Source: Odontesthes bonariensis (Eukaryota > Chordata > Actinopteri > Atheriniformes > Atherinopsidae). Taken from it: a stretch of 64,000 nt of DNA. The notes under the pieces were generated by a model, which worked only from the letters and a program-made list of their open reading frames with translations, made no database searches and was not told the origin of the DNA. Position numbers and translations under genes: made by a program. Location: the NCBI RefSeq assembly GCF_027942865.1, contig NC_134506.1, positions 12,794,436-12,858,435 on the forward strand, written 5' to 3'. Positions 1-26,885 of the stretch are shown here, one piece after another. Position 1 is the stretch's first letter. Each line of letters opens with the position of its first letter.

Positions 1-162
1 CTAGACGGGTGTTTCTCGCCGGAGTCGTTTCAGCTGTGCGTCTCCTCCTGCAAAACGTTCGTGTTTATTGTGTGTGCTGCAGGAACTTTGATAGCGGAGT
101 TTTGTGGAGTCTCTGCATTCACACAGGAGTGAACCTGCGCCGCTGCTCACTTATCTGACCTG
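1..162 (+). promoter_or_regulatory. tdp1: Possible tdp1 promoter and 5'UTR exon
   Basis: This relatively CpG-containing stretch ends in a plausible splice donor: the exon would end at 162, followed by GTAAAG. The first tdp1 coding exon has a good acceptor at 1445 (a branch-like CTAAT, then a pyrimidine tract and CAG) 11 bases before the chosen ATG, so at least one non-coding exon must lie upstream. This is the nearest candidate. Vertebrate TDP1 is known to be head-to-head with EFCAB11, so the opposite-strand promoter may lie just left of the window. No transcript evidence is available. Confidence 0.3.
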
Positions 163-548
163 GTAAAGCAAACACGACGCTCTGCTTGCACGTTACTTCC
201 GCTCTCCAGAAAACAACGACGTTATGTTGCTTTCTCCTTTTCTTTCTAATAGATTGGTATGAATAAAACATTTTATCGTAAGTTTATCTTTATGCAACGA
301 ACTCATTCCTATGTTTTCGGTCTTATTGTGTTGTTTTGAAAGTCTGTCTGAATTTTGTATTTGCACATTTTCCATTTCGACTTTGGGACGAGCTTATGTA
401 TATTATAAAGAGACGACCAATTAAAGTTTGTCTGTCGCTCCACTTTGGTTCTCAGATGAAAGTCTTCTTCATATAATTTAGAATGAAATCGGCCTTCATT
501 TGGCTCTTAGTTACAAACACTAACTTCGAGCCGATAAATAGAGAGACG

Positions 549-688
549 GCAGGCAAGCTCAAATCGTGGCAATGGCAACTAACAATGGCACTTCCGGTGG
601 CAACCTGAGCTGTCATAACTTTGCAGAGGCCGGTGCCAGAGTAGCTGTAAATGCCTGTTACACGCTGCCACATTGACGGTCTGTGATG

Positions 689-723
<35 letters not shown>

Positions 724-1305
724 GTTATGACAGGTATGTGATTGGATGAGAAAGTTAGCGGGGCGGGGTTGAGTGTGAGGGACGGAGGCCAGTGAGTGTG
801 TGGACTTGTGAGAGAGCAGAGGGTCAGGCAAGTTAACATTTTAGTGTATTGTTGTATTTGGCATGGTTACGGCCAACAGTAACCATTTATGCTCTATAAT
901 AAATTGACTCTTTGTGAAATAGCTCGTCATCATCCTTTCTGCACGTCCTGCCGGATGGTACAGTATACAGATGTATATATATATAAGAGATAGTTTCCAT
1001 CTCAAGTAAATGCAGTGACTTTTGCATTATAGGTCCAAGACTTTTTCATTACAGACTAATCAATAACTACATAATCATCTGAAAGTAATGATTGAGTAAT
1101 GGGCTATGGCTAATAACTATAATGACAACCATTTGCAGAAACAGCAGCAACTTCCACAAACAGCAGCGGTAGTCGTGGCAGGTCTGTGGCAGCGTCTAAC
1201 AGGCTTTTACAACTGCCTCTGCAAAGCTATGGCAGCTCAAGTTGCCACCGGAAGTGCCAATTGCAAGTTGCCACTGCCATGAGTTAAGCTCGGCCTTGCT
1301 GCTAA
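549..1305. repeat. Imperfect inverted repeat with (GT)n in the spacer
   Basis: Bases 549-671 and about 1187-1305 are imperfect inverted copies of each other. The shared core includes GTTGCCACCGGAAGTGCCA on the + strand at the right arm and its complement at the left arm. The spacer holds a (GT)15 tract at 691-720 and an AT-rich stretch with AATAAA near 898. The layout suggests a fold-back or MITE-like insertion upstream of tdp1. I do not recognise the family and cannot fix the outer ends. Confidence 0.6.
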
Positions 1306-1456
1306 AATACTGTCGTCTCAAAGTCTTCCTTTTTCTACAAGTTTCAAGTAAAGTTTCATCAGTGTAAAGCAGTGATTGAAGTTCATCTTTTTAGACAGAT
1401 ATGTAACCGACTTGTGGCTTCACCCGCTAATCCTGCTGCTTTCAGTCGCTTTAGGC

Positions 1457-17315
<15,859 letters not shown>

Positions 17316-17435
17316 ACATGCACACACATGCCTGTCTCTCACTCACTGTCTGCTGCTTGTTACCTGTCAGAACTGTGTGTAGCTGTTTGTTGTAAGTCAT
17401 GTTTCATACTCAACTGGGAACCCACATTTTCTACG

Positions 17436-17441
17436 AATAAA
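17436..17441 (+). terminator. tdp1: tdp1 polyadenylation signal
   Basis: AATAAA lies 121 bases after the tdp1 stop codon at 17313-17315 and is followed within 30 bases by a T-rich/GT-containing stretch (TTGTCCGGTTGTTTTTTT). This suggests a very short 3'UTR. Confidence 0.7.
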
Positions 17442-18206
17442 CCAAATAATCTTTTCATTGTCCGGTTGTTTTTTTAAAATATTTTTGCAAATTTATCAGC
17501 ATCATCATCATCATTTTGATTTCAAAGGACTGATTTATTCATAAGTTTAACATACGATACCAGCTAAAGTGAGGTTTACCTGCAAAACTCATTTAAAGCT
17601 ACAGCTCAGTGTAAATCTCTTCTTTTTAAAACGGCCGCCCTGGAAGTTTGACAACGGTCCAAAATGTTTGGGTTCAGCAGGAAGTCTTTGCTCCTGATTA
17701 TTGCCCTAAATTTAGCTTTTGTCATGCTTTAAATAAATCTTAAAAGCGGGAACACAACATAAGGAAATGTTTGGGGGATATGGGTAGACTTGATCTCATA
17801 ATGGACAGAGTAGTTTTTGCTATACTTCTTCCAGGCTGATGATTGTGCCCTCGTCTGTGTAAATCAGTAACTGATGACGCAGCTCGAAGCCAAACTCTGT
17901 CACATTGGAATGACACATCTGTGGCATTCTGGAAGAAACAGCTCTGCAACCCTGTTGTTAGCTGCCGGAGCCCAGGGAGGATGCTTTAAAAAGAATGCAT
18001 TGAACAAGGCTACTGTTTAGCAGGGTGCAGGATGCTGTGTGGCTCCTGTTCTGCAGGCGAAAAGGGAGCAATACATTTTTAGAACTCTGTAATAAGAGTA
18101 ACAGTATGTTAACCCCAGCAACTGTGTGTTAACAGTTCGCTAAAGTGTTCACATTGAGAATGGGATCTCACTCATTAAATAATGACTCAGTAATTATTCA
18201 AGTTAA

Positions 18207-18734
18207 AGGTAGGGTAGGAGATCCTGGATTTTGAGTCCAGCGAAGCTGCATTTTGAAAATACACAGGTAAAAAGTCCCAACCCTTTTCTTCTAGTCTGAT
18301 AAACCAGCCTAAATGGATTGGATGTCTAATTTAGTCTGGCTCCGATGAATGGATACAACGGAACATTGTTGATGAGCACAACCCGTTGTCTTTCAAACCG
18401 TGTCTGTGCCTATAGGCCAACGCCCTGACCCTCTGCCCCGCCCGCGTTGATTCAAAACACATCTCTGCGTTGTGATTGGTTTAGTTGCCATCTGCCAGAT
18501 TCAGGGCAGTATTTTCAAAATGAAAAGTGGTTCGAAGCAGGGGGAGAAGCAGATTATGAACGGTCCGTTCAGTTTGATTGGATAGTGTTTTTCCTAGATT
18601 GTACGTTCTAGAGGCCACTAAAACTTTTCATATTTGTGTCAAAACTTTTAATTAATTGGTTGCAATGAGGGTGTGAAGAGTATTTCAAGCAATATGTAAA
18701 AAAATGTTCCAGAAAAAGATCCCCTACCCCGCCT
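18207..18734. mobile_element. TTAA-flanked MITE (piggyBac- or Kolobok-like)
   Basis: The element starts AGGTAGGGTAGGAGATC and ends with the near complement GATCCCCTACCCCGCCT (17 bp, three mismatches). TTAA flanks both ends (18203-18206 and 18735-18738). There is no credible transposase ORF. The TTAA target fits piggyBac or Kolobok superfamilies. It lies between tdp1 and hmbox1; the rest of this spacer (17442-18202, 18739-19080) holds nothing I recognise. Confidence 0.75.
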
Positions 18735-19109
18735 TTAAATTGTGTAAAAGTTGGAACTAATTGAAAAGTATGTGGTGAGTACAATGAGCAAAAAATCCAA
18801 TAAAAAGTATGTAAAGCTGATAACCTCGTCAAACATACCATATCACTGCCTTAACATTTCCTATAGAGTTGAATCAACTGTTTTCTGTCACCATCTGCAT
18901 CTCTAACCTCATAAAAACGTAAAATAAAGAAAATAAAATAAGAAAATAAAAAGTTCAGGCACCAACAGTGAGAATCTACAAACAAACTAAAGATTGCAGA
19001 GAATATAACATGATAATGGGTAGAATTTGACCGTCCATAATTGCGATTAAACATCACTTGGCCGCTCCTGACATGCAGCCTGTGTGTTTGTCATTCTTTT
19101 ACACTTAAC

Positions 19110-19325
19110 AGTAAACTCTTTGAACTGCGACTCCCGGCGGTCCTTGCGTCATTTTATCAACATGGCGCCTGTCTGCCGGACAAAAGGCGAATCTGTCTGA
19201 CGGCGGATTGAAGCCCAATTAGAAGCAGGGGAGACATTTTGGGAAAACTGTCAGTGTCCCTGCGCCCCAAGGCGGTAGATATATGATAAAACAAACATCT
19301 GTGGAGGCTCTCGGACTGGAATAAG
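19110..19325 (+). promoter_or_regulatory. hmbox1: hmbox1 promoter and non-coding exon 1 with YY1-like site and short uORF
   Basis: This CpG-rich island in AT-rich surroundings ends in a consensus donor (GTAAGT from 19326). It holds CAACATGGCGCC at 19158-19169, a good YY1-type motif of the kind found at start sites of TATA-less promoters. Just upstream is a GACTCCCGGCGG-TCCTTGCG stretch that resembles a ZNF143/THAP11-type site. The ATG inside the YY1-like motif opens a 12-residue uORF (MAPVCRTKGESV) stopping at 19200. The first hmbox1 coding exon starts 9.5 kb downstream. Assignment to hmbox1 rests on strand, order and lack of another gene between them. Confidence 0.6.
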
Positions 19326-21759
19326 GTAAGTCAGGCAGCTCCAACTACTGCTGTCTTCAAACGCTCCTGCTAGCCCGATGCGTTTCCTTTTTCCCCCCTC
19401 TTTACGGGGATAACTGTAAACTCCTTGAGAGAGAAAAAAAAAAAAAAAAGCCAGTGTCGCTGCGGTTTCCTTGGCGGTTTAGTTTCACGCCACCGAAACG
19501 GTCTCGGTCGGATAATGAAGACTTGGACTCCTGTTCGGCATGTGTACAGTTTAGAAGGAACACTCAATCAAACACAATGTCAACTTTTCCCTCTGGTCCA
19601 CGATGCTCATTAATGCCGTGCAACTGCATTTTAGTAGAACGTGACAATTGCGTTGAACTGGCGAACTAGTTGTGCACTGTACTGTTTTTGTTGTGCTTAA
19701 AAAAAATGGTGTTAGATATGTGCCGAATTGTGTTGTTTTTCCATGGCACAAAGCTTCCGAAGACTGTTCTTATTTTGGCGTCACAGTTTCCTTGAAGCAA
19801 GGAGGAATTAAAAGCGAAATTCGGCGTGAAAGTCGATAGTTTTAAGAAAGTCAGCTTTATGCATAGAGACTAATTTGACATTGAGGACCACTACCTCCCC
19901 GACTAAGTTTACCAGCTGCTCTTTTTTTCCTGTATTTGGGGTTCCGAGCCCAGTTTAAAAGTTGCCCGCTGTGACAAAGCTCAACTGGCATATGTCTGCA
20001 ACCAGGACAGAGTTTAATGCCACGTTTGGTAAGGAGGTCCATTCCCTGTAATGCAGTTATCCTTCAACGTGGTCGACTTTTCTTACATGGAAGCTAGGAG
20101 TTAAGCAAAAATGTGATTTTTTTAAAAAATTTTTTTAAATTATTTTTATTTAGGACACACACGCATACAAAACCACACAATGTGACAGCCCGTTGTTGTA
20201 TGGAGGGTAGTTTGTCAAGGAAGTACGAGGATAGTATCCACAAAGCCTCAACTTGGAGACAGCTGGAGATTTTCTTTTCCATGCTTGACAATAAAAAAAT
20301 CCCCTGGGGAGAGCATGGAAGTAATTTATTTTGAAGAAGTCAAAGGTCAAGTTCATTATATGGCAACAGCATTTGGAGCTTCAATGTCTTTCCAAAGCAT
20401 CTGCTGTGTCATTTAAAAGGACACGCTTTGCAGTCATTTTGGTGACATAGCAGCGTTTGTGTGTTTACGTACAGTCTGGACACTCCTTAGCAGACATCTT
20501 GCAAGCAGTTATGCATCACTATAGGATTGGCCCTGTTGTTTCTTGCCCACTTCCTTTCTGGGCCTCACAGTCAGACGTTTTCAGTCAGTTTCAGCTCTCT
20601 GCTGCTTTATTGCGAAGACGAATCCCTTCTCTGTACCATGTTATCTTTTTTTTTTTTCTTTTCAAAGTGAGCGTGGTCGCTGGACCGTCACTCCTGAGGT
20701 GTGACGAACATGGCGACAAACCTTTTTGAGTGGAACTCTATTCCAGATAAATGTGGAAAAATCAATGCTTATCTTAAAACTGATAGCACCGTTTCAAAAG
20801 CAGCACATTGGACTTGGTTTCCTACCTTGTCTGATATAGATTGTGAAAAAGTTTTAATCAGCTTTATAAAAAAATAAAATAAAATCTTTCCCATCAAGTT
20901 TAAAGTGTACCGGTAGTTTGTTTCTGGACCCAAGGTTTTCAAAGCATCAGGCAGGACCCCGTAAAGGGGCTCCAAACAGTTTCACAGGAGCGGGAAATAT
21001 TACTGATTAAATGTTTGTGATGTGGTTGAAGAGCTCTCTGGTTTGGGGGACTGACCATTTATATACTTTGCGAATTAAGGGTGTATGAAATTAGAAAACA
21101 GTTATGCAGTCATAGGCGTGCATTGATTTAGCAAAATCAATACACAAAAGTGTATACACAAAAGGCTTTTTGTGATTTGAAATTCAAGTGTATGGCCGAG
21201 TTCACACCACACCACACCACAACGATAACAATAGTGTTATCGTTGTGTTATTGATAGAATATGGACAGCTGTGCTTCACACTGTTTTCTTGCTATTGTTC
21301 ATGATCTTTACAATAAGAACGGATAAAAACTGAATCGCATAGGATACAGTCTTGTTTTCTGTTTCTGACCACATTTTTTTAATTCATTTTTTTTGTAAAC
21401 GAAGCGTCACTCTGCTAAAGTCTTTGGTGCTGATGGAGTCTTGGCGTTTATTATGTACTGATGTCTTCTGATTATTGGTGGGATATCATCAGGCTGATGC
21501 TGATTAATGCTAAAATATGAATAAAATTGGTCCTCATTGGGCAACGTGGACGCCCATGTCATGATTATTTTTATTTATTTATTTTTGGTGTAGATGGCCC
21601 TTAACTGAAGTAATATAAATCAATGTATGTGTCAAGAGTTTTCTGAAATTAGGAGCACTTTTTTTTTTTGTAGCCCTGCACAGACGGAGGCCTAACGCAA
21701 TCGAAGTGGGCAGGTTAGTTAAGATGTTTGGTGGGGTGCCCTGGTTGCCTCAGATCTAA
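19326..21759 (+). other. Proximal part of hmbox1 5'UTR intron
   Basis: This 2.4-kb stretch is mostly AT-rich and single copy to the eye. It has several poly-A and poly-T runs (for example 19435-19449 and 20648-20658) and small open frames, none with a recognisable protein. I see no additional exon that I can support. Confidence 0.4.
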
Positions 21760-23012
21760 CGGTGCGTTCACACCAGACGCGGTCGGGCGACGCGATTACA
21801 TACAAAGTCAATGCAAAGACGCGATTAGACGCGGATTCGAGCCGGCGGCGCGATAAGGCGCGGTGGGGCGGCGCGGTGAGGCGCGGTGAGGAGCGGTGAG
21901 GCGGTGCGGTGATGCGGTGGCCGCCGCGCGAGTGAAAATATGCGATTCGCGCGAGTTCAAAAAATCCAACTTTGGCGAAATATTCGCGCCAGACAGCCTA
22001 TCAGCGTTGAGATTCTGGACGACAGTGACGTGGAGACAGATGGACAGGCGCTGTCTGTGACATGCAGATGGGACTGCAGATGGAAATTAGCTTCTAAGCT
22101 ACAATCTGGTGCAGGTCATCTCTTTACTTTGTAATTAATGTACTTTGCACATGGTCCCTGACAAAATAAAATAAAAAAATTAAAGTACCGATCCTCCCGA
22201 GCAGGCCACCAAACTGGGTCCCGGCGAGCCCGAAACACCGCTGGAAGCGGCCGCCACGGGAGGATCGGTGCCGTGATCTCTCGGCGGGACGCCGGCTGCA
22301 GGCGCTCCGCAGCTGGGCCGCGGCTCCGTTTCAGCTGCGGGGCGCCTGTGGCATGGTGTCCTGCCGAGAGATCGCGGCGCCGGTCCTCCCGAGCGGGTCG
22401 TCGGGCTGGGTCCTGGTGGGCCTGGGGTGCCGCTGGAGGCGGCCGTCATCCAGACGGAACTCATGGAGGACCGGCGCCACGATCTCTCGGCCCAGCTGCG
22501 GAGCGCCTGCAGCCGGCGTCCCGCCGAGAGATCACGGCACCGATCCTCCCGTGGCGGCCGCTTCCAGCGGTGTTTCGGGCTCGCCGGGACCCAGTTTGGT
22601 GGCCTGCTCGGGAGGATCGGTGCCGTGATCTCTCGGCGGGACGGCGGCTGCAGGCGCCGGTCCTCCCAAGCGGGTCGTCGGGCTGGGTCCTGGTGGGCCT
22701 GGGGTGCCGCTGGAGGCGGCCGTCATCCAGACGCAACTCCTGGAGAAGGCGATGAAATTATCCGAGCTGAATGCACCACCGGATGATGTCACTGATCCAG
22801 ACACGACGGCGTGTGCGTTTCAGACGAATCTCGGACTGCCACAGCAGGTACAAGGACGCGATCAGCCATGGATAGCCCCTTGAGCTAATCACTCGTTTTT
22901 TACTCGCGCGAAAGAGGCGTTTGAGGCGATGGAATTTAATTTACACCTGCGGCAACGATCGCGCGATGAAGGCGGTGCGAATATTCGCATCGCGTTTGGT
23001 GTGAACGCACCG
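21760..23012. mobile_element. Non-autonomous Harbinger-like element with TAA target duplication
   Basis: The left end is CGGTGCGTTCACACC... and the right end its complement ...GGTGTGAACGCACCG; the 22-bp termini differ at one base. TAA flanks both ends (21757-21759 and 23013-23015), the classic PIF/Harbinger target. The interior is extremely GC-rich from about 22190 to 22740 and contains the inverted and direct repeats listed separately. Open frames in it are compositional and do not resemble a transposase. It sits in the hmbox1 5'UTR intron. Confidence 0.8.
22187..22621. repeat. Perfect 134-bp inverted repeat with 167-bp spacer
   Basis: Bases 22187-22320 and 22488-22621 are exact reverse complements over 134 nt, checked base by base. 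In addition, 22376-22469 is repeated directly at 22653-22746 with about four mismatches. The arms are about 70 percent GC or higher by eye. Transcribed as part of the hmbox1 intron, this would form a very long perfect hairpin. Confidence 0.92.
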
Positions 23013-23063
23013 TAAGAGTCCATCTATGAACTAAGACATCTGGAGTTCACACCCAGACGACAA

Positions 23064-23561
23064 TTAACTCATTGGCTGCCAGCCATTTTCAGTTCAGAGC
23101 CACCCATACTGCCAAGTGTTTTTCAGTATTTTGACTGATTTTCCAAGACCCACAGAAAAGTGTGTCTTATGACTATGTACACACCGAAATTACCACAAGA
23201 AAGAGTAGACTCTCTTCTTTGATCAGGAAAAAAAAGTTTGTTTCTACCATTTTCAGTCTTTTAGTAATAGACAGTAGAATATAGGTTGGTTTCACCAAAA
23301 TCAGCTGTTTGACCCAAAAAACGGAGAAAACACGCTTTTTCTTTTTTTGTGCAAAGTGGCACTGCTGCCACCTTGCGGGTAATTTTGCCAGTATATTCTC
23401 TGTTTAGTGTTTACAAGCCTAAGATTTAGTGACGAACTCCGCTAGATTGTCCCCCAGTCCGCTCCGTTAAAAAACGCAATTGACGTCTATAGACGTCTTT
23501 GGCAGTGAACGTTTTTTTTTAAATTGACGTCTATAGACGTCAATGGCACCGAAAGAGTTAA
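23064..23561. mobile_element. TTAA-flanked MITE with GACGTCTATAGACGTC palindromes
   Basis: TTAA at 23064-23067 and 23558-23561 flank a 490-bp element. Its ends are CTCATTGGCTGCC and the complement of CTCTTTCGGTGCC, a 13-bp inverted repeat with three mismatches. The right end carries the palindrome GACGTCTATAGACGTC twice (starting near 23484 and 23526). This resembles piggyBac 'Looper'-type elements known from vertebrates. There is no coding capacity. Confidence 0.75.
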
Positions 23562-24380
23562 TAAGCAGTCACAATCCCTTTTCAAGCATAGCAGGATTTT
23601 CGACCAATCACAGCAGACTTGAGCTTTGGGAGGGGCTTTTAAAGAGACAGGAGCTAATAGAGAGCATTCCAGACGAACGGTGATCAGAGGTGTCGCAGCA
23701 ACGTACACTATGAGAATAACGATGATGTTTCGAACTTTAAAACATGCAGACCTAATCAATATACCCCCAAATGAAAGTAATGAGGCTTTTGAATTTGCAT
23801 TGTCTGGGGACTTTAATGTATATCTATTTCATGTACTTAGTTAGTGGATATTTGAAAACGTTCTTCTTCCATAAATTTCATGAAAACTTGCAGAAAAGTC
23901 AGGAAACAAGGTTTCAGAAACACGTCTATAGACTATGTGAAAATGTTTAGTCAGTAATGTCCAACAAAACAGTTAAAACTCAACACAGATGTTACCCTAA
24001 ATGAAGTGTAGCAGTCAGTTGAGATAATCTCTGTGCTGTAGTTTTGCAGCCCTCTATCGATCATTTATCAGTCCAACTTGATACCGCATGAGTCATCCTC
24101 TGCAGCTGGGAGAGAAAGTATGAAGCTTCTCTATCTGAGATGTAAATTTTTCTTGGCATTTTTCCCCCTCACACTCACACACAAACACACACTCACCCGC
24201 ACCCCCACCCGCCCTCTATCTCCCCTGTCTTATATCTCAAAGCGTCGATCTGCTTTCTGACTTTAATTTTCTGCTGCTGCCTGTTTTTCCTCTCTGCACC
24301 AGAAAGAAAAGCACTAAGACATATGTGTTATCTCCCTCAGACCCCCCCTCCCCATAACAGCTTTGTGACTATAATTGATG

Positions 24381-24686
24381 CCCCCCCCCCCCCCCCCCCC
24401 CCCCCCAGTTCACTATATGTTTAAGGATACACAAGGTATTAAAATGCAACTAATGATAAGAATTAACATTTAATGTGCTAAAACCACATTAAGGTCAGGA
24501 TGTAGCTATTTCATTTTAATCCATGGTATATAATACAGTACAAGAGCACATAATGAACTGGGTGCATTTGCATAACATAGCATGATTATTGGGGTTGAAA
24601 GTGTTTCTGCTGTGATAAAAGCCTCATTGAATCTGGAGGAATGCAGTCTATATCTGGATAGCAGCTGCTGAGCTGTGTTGAAGAGG

Positions 24687-24720
<34 letters not shown>
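24381..24720. repeat. Poly-C run and (GT)n microsatellite
   Basis: A run of 26 C occupies 24381-24406 and (GT)16 ends at 24720. A further 26-base T run is at 24869-24894. All are simple repeats inside the hmbox1 5'UTR intron. The surrounding 23.6-25.0 kb shows no other recognisable feature. Confidence 0.9.
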
Positions 24721-24722
<2 letters not shown>

Positions 24723-25079
24723 TTTGTAAATCTGCAAGCAGGAAGCTACCAGATGTGAGTGTACAGGCATTTTTGTCCTTATTGTTTCATCTGTGGTGTT
24801 TCTCACAGATGTGAGAAAAGATCATTAATGAGCTCAACTTTTCTCAATAAATCAGGATCATAAACTGTTTTTTTTTTTTTTTTTTTTTTTTTTTCTTATT
24901 GTTTATTAGGTATACTATTTAATCTATTTATTGCAAGCGCCTTTTTAAAAAAATTTTTGCAATAGTTACCAAATGCACACACATTTTTGAATTAGTTCTC
25001 TTATGTCGGAGTGTAGCTTTATTGATCAAAACATGCACGTTTTTGGGTGCGATGCTGAAAATGAAAGCCTGTGAATGGC

Positions 25080-26885
25080 GGCATTGCATGCAGTGACTTT
25101 CGTCTTTAGTCTTGGCTTCCCTTTATTGGTTGCCAGTAAATTTTAGAATAAATTTTAAGATTTTTAGTCTTCACTTTTAGGGCCTTACATGGTCAAGCTC
25201 CACAATATATATCGCTGACCTGCTGAAAGCCCAGTCTTCTTCTTCTCGTTCTCTGAGGTCGACAGGTCAGACACAGTGGCGGCTCCTGACATTTTTTTTA
25301 GGTAGTGCAATTTCCAGTCTGTGAAAGCTGCATCAGAGTGTGCTGTGCAACGCTGAACCGATTGCACTGATGCAAACCTGTTATGTTCCCACACAGGAAA
25401 TAAAATGTCCAATCGTCCAGAAACTCCTTGTCTTCCTTAAATAAACACAACGTAGAGTCGAGGGGTTATTTGGTCTTCCAAATAACCAAAGTGACTGCAA
25501 TTTCTCCCGTTATGTCCATAAGTACCATAAAAGTCCATAGGACTGAGGTATATTTGTCTAGGTAGCATAATTTATTGTAATAATTTTAAATAATTTTTTG
25601 TTATTTTTTTGCATAATTTGCCAATCAGTTAATATTGCACCTTAACCATTATTTATTTATTTTCCTCATATTGTTCCAGGATTCTATGAAATAAGTAAAC
25701 ACATAAGCTCTTAATGATAAGATTCATTCAATTTTCATTCTAAAGAATGTAATTAAAATGACAACATATAAATCCAAGTCAAGTGTTTATTGAAGTTTTG
25801 GAAAATATGACTTAGAAAAGTATAACCAGTTGTCAAACATGGTTAAGTGCAGCTTACTTATGTGAGATTTCTCTCTTTTTTAAATATAATACTGCACCAT
25901 TAACAATGAATGTGTCATTATACATTCTGCTATCATTGTCAACATTATATAATAGATTTAAATCATTACAAGTCAATGATTGAGCACAAAAGGGTAAGTT
26001 ATTTAGCTACATCAAATACTACCTGGAAAAATAGCAGGGTTGGTGGAGCCCTGGGTTTCATCTTTGCCTCGCAAGGCGAGCCTGAAAATCCTGCAAAATT
26101 CTTCCAAACTTCCTTCTCCGCATTAGTACGACGACTAAAGGGTACTTCTGTCAGAAACACTACTGTATTGTTGCACTCGACACTCGCCATCTTCTTCATA
26201 GAATGTTTTTTTTTTTTTTTTTTTTTCTTTATTGAAAACCACAATGTTACAACAACAAGTAGAATGTTCATGGTCCCGCGCAACAGACATATGACGAAAG
26301 CCCGTTGTGCGTCGTTTGTGCGAGCACATAAACCCTCATAGAAAATGCATTGGGAGCAGAATTTTTGAAAAAAACCTAGGTCCCATTCATGTCAATGGGA
26401 GCTTCCTGGTGCAAATTCGACCCTGACAGAAATCGCACAAAATGGGCGTAGCAACACCAGGCGCGACCTTAATCTGATTGGACAATGACATATACAACCA
26501 GTTTGCCTACAGCAGATCAGTCCCACCTTAGCAACTAGATAAAAAAAAAAAAAAAAACTGTGTTTGGTAGTGCGTCGCACAAATCGCCCCTATGGAGGAG
26601 CCGCCACTGGTCAGATGTTGTTGGCTGCCCCATGTACTCAGTTCAAAACCCGTGAGGATCGGGCGTTTCAGGCAGTGGCACCAAGACTGTGGAACTTTCT
26701 CCCGCTTTCCTTATGCTCTGCTGACTCCATTGATTCTTTTAAAAAGCAGCTGAAGACATTTTTATACAGAAAAGCTTTTAATTAATTAAAGTAGTGTTTC
26801 ACAGTGTATTTATTTAAATTGTATTGTGTTTTATCTGTGAAAAGTGCTATATAGATAACATTGACTTACTTACTTACTTACTTAA
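25080..26885 (+). mobile_element. LINE 3' fragment (L2/CR1-like) split by a hAT insertion
   Basis: The two halves, about 25080-25273 and 26609-26885, join to give the C-terminal end of a reverse transcriptase ORF. The left half encodes ALHGQAPQYI-like sequence with frame breaks; the right half reads CTQFKTREDRAFQAVAPRLW, then NFLPLSLCSADSIDSFKKQL. The 3' tail is a (TTAC)n-like repeat near 26866-26885 after the usual AAAGTGCTATATAGAT end. The hAT element 25274-26608 interrupts it. Confidence 0.8.
25274..26608. mobile_element. Non-autonomous hAT-like element inserted in a LINE
   Basis: The ends are CAGTGGCGGCTCC and its complement GGAGCCGCCACTG. The flanking 8-mers are GTCAGACA and GTCAGATG, a hAT-sized duplication with two changes. 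The 1335-bp interior has no transposase domain that I can recognise and includes long T runs (26205-26226). Confidence 0.75.

Noticed and set aside
682..961. Possible solo LTR (TGTGATG...GGTACA with AATAAA)
   Set aside because: No target duplication flanks it, and it lies inside a larger inverted repeat, so the LTR reading is unsupported.
1376..1456. In-frame upstream ATG of tdp1 giving a hydrophobic MKFIFLDRYV leader
   Set aside because: It lies before a good splice acceptor (1445) and is intronic; the family N-terminus begins MSQ at 1457.
22180..22804. Several 80-160-codon frames on both strands rich in Arg, Pro, Gly
   Set aside because: They lie wholly within the GC-rich inverted and direct repeats, so absence of stops is a composition effect. 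No domain is recognisable.
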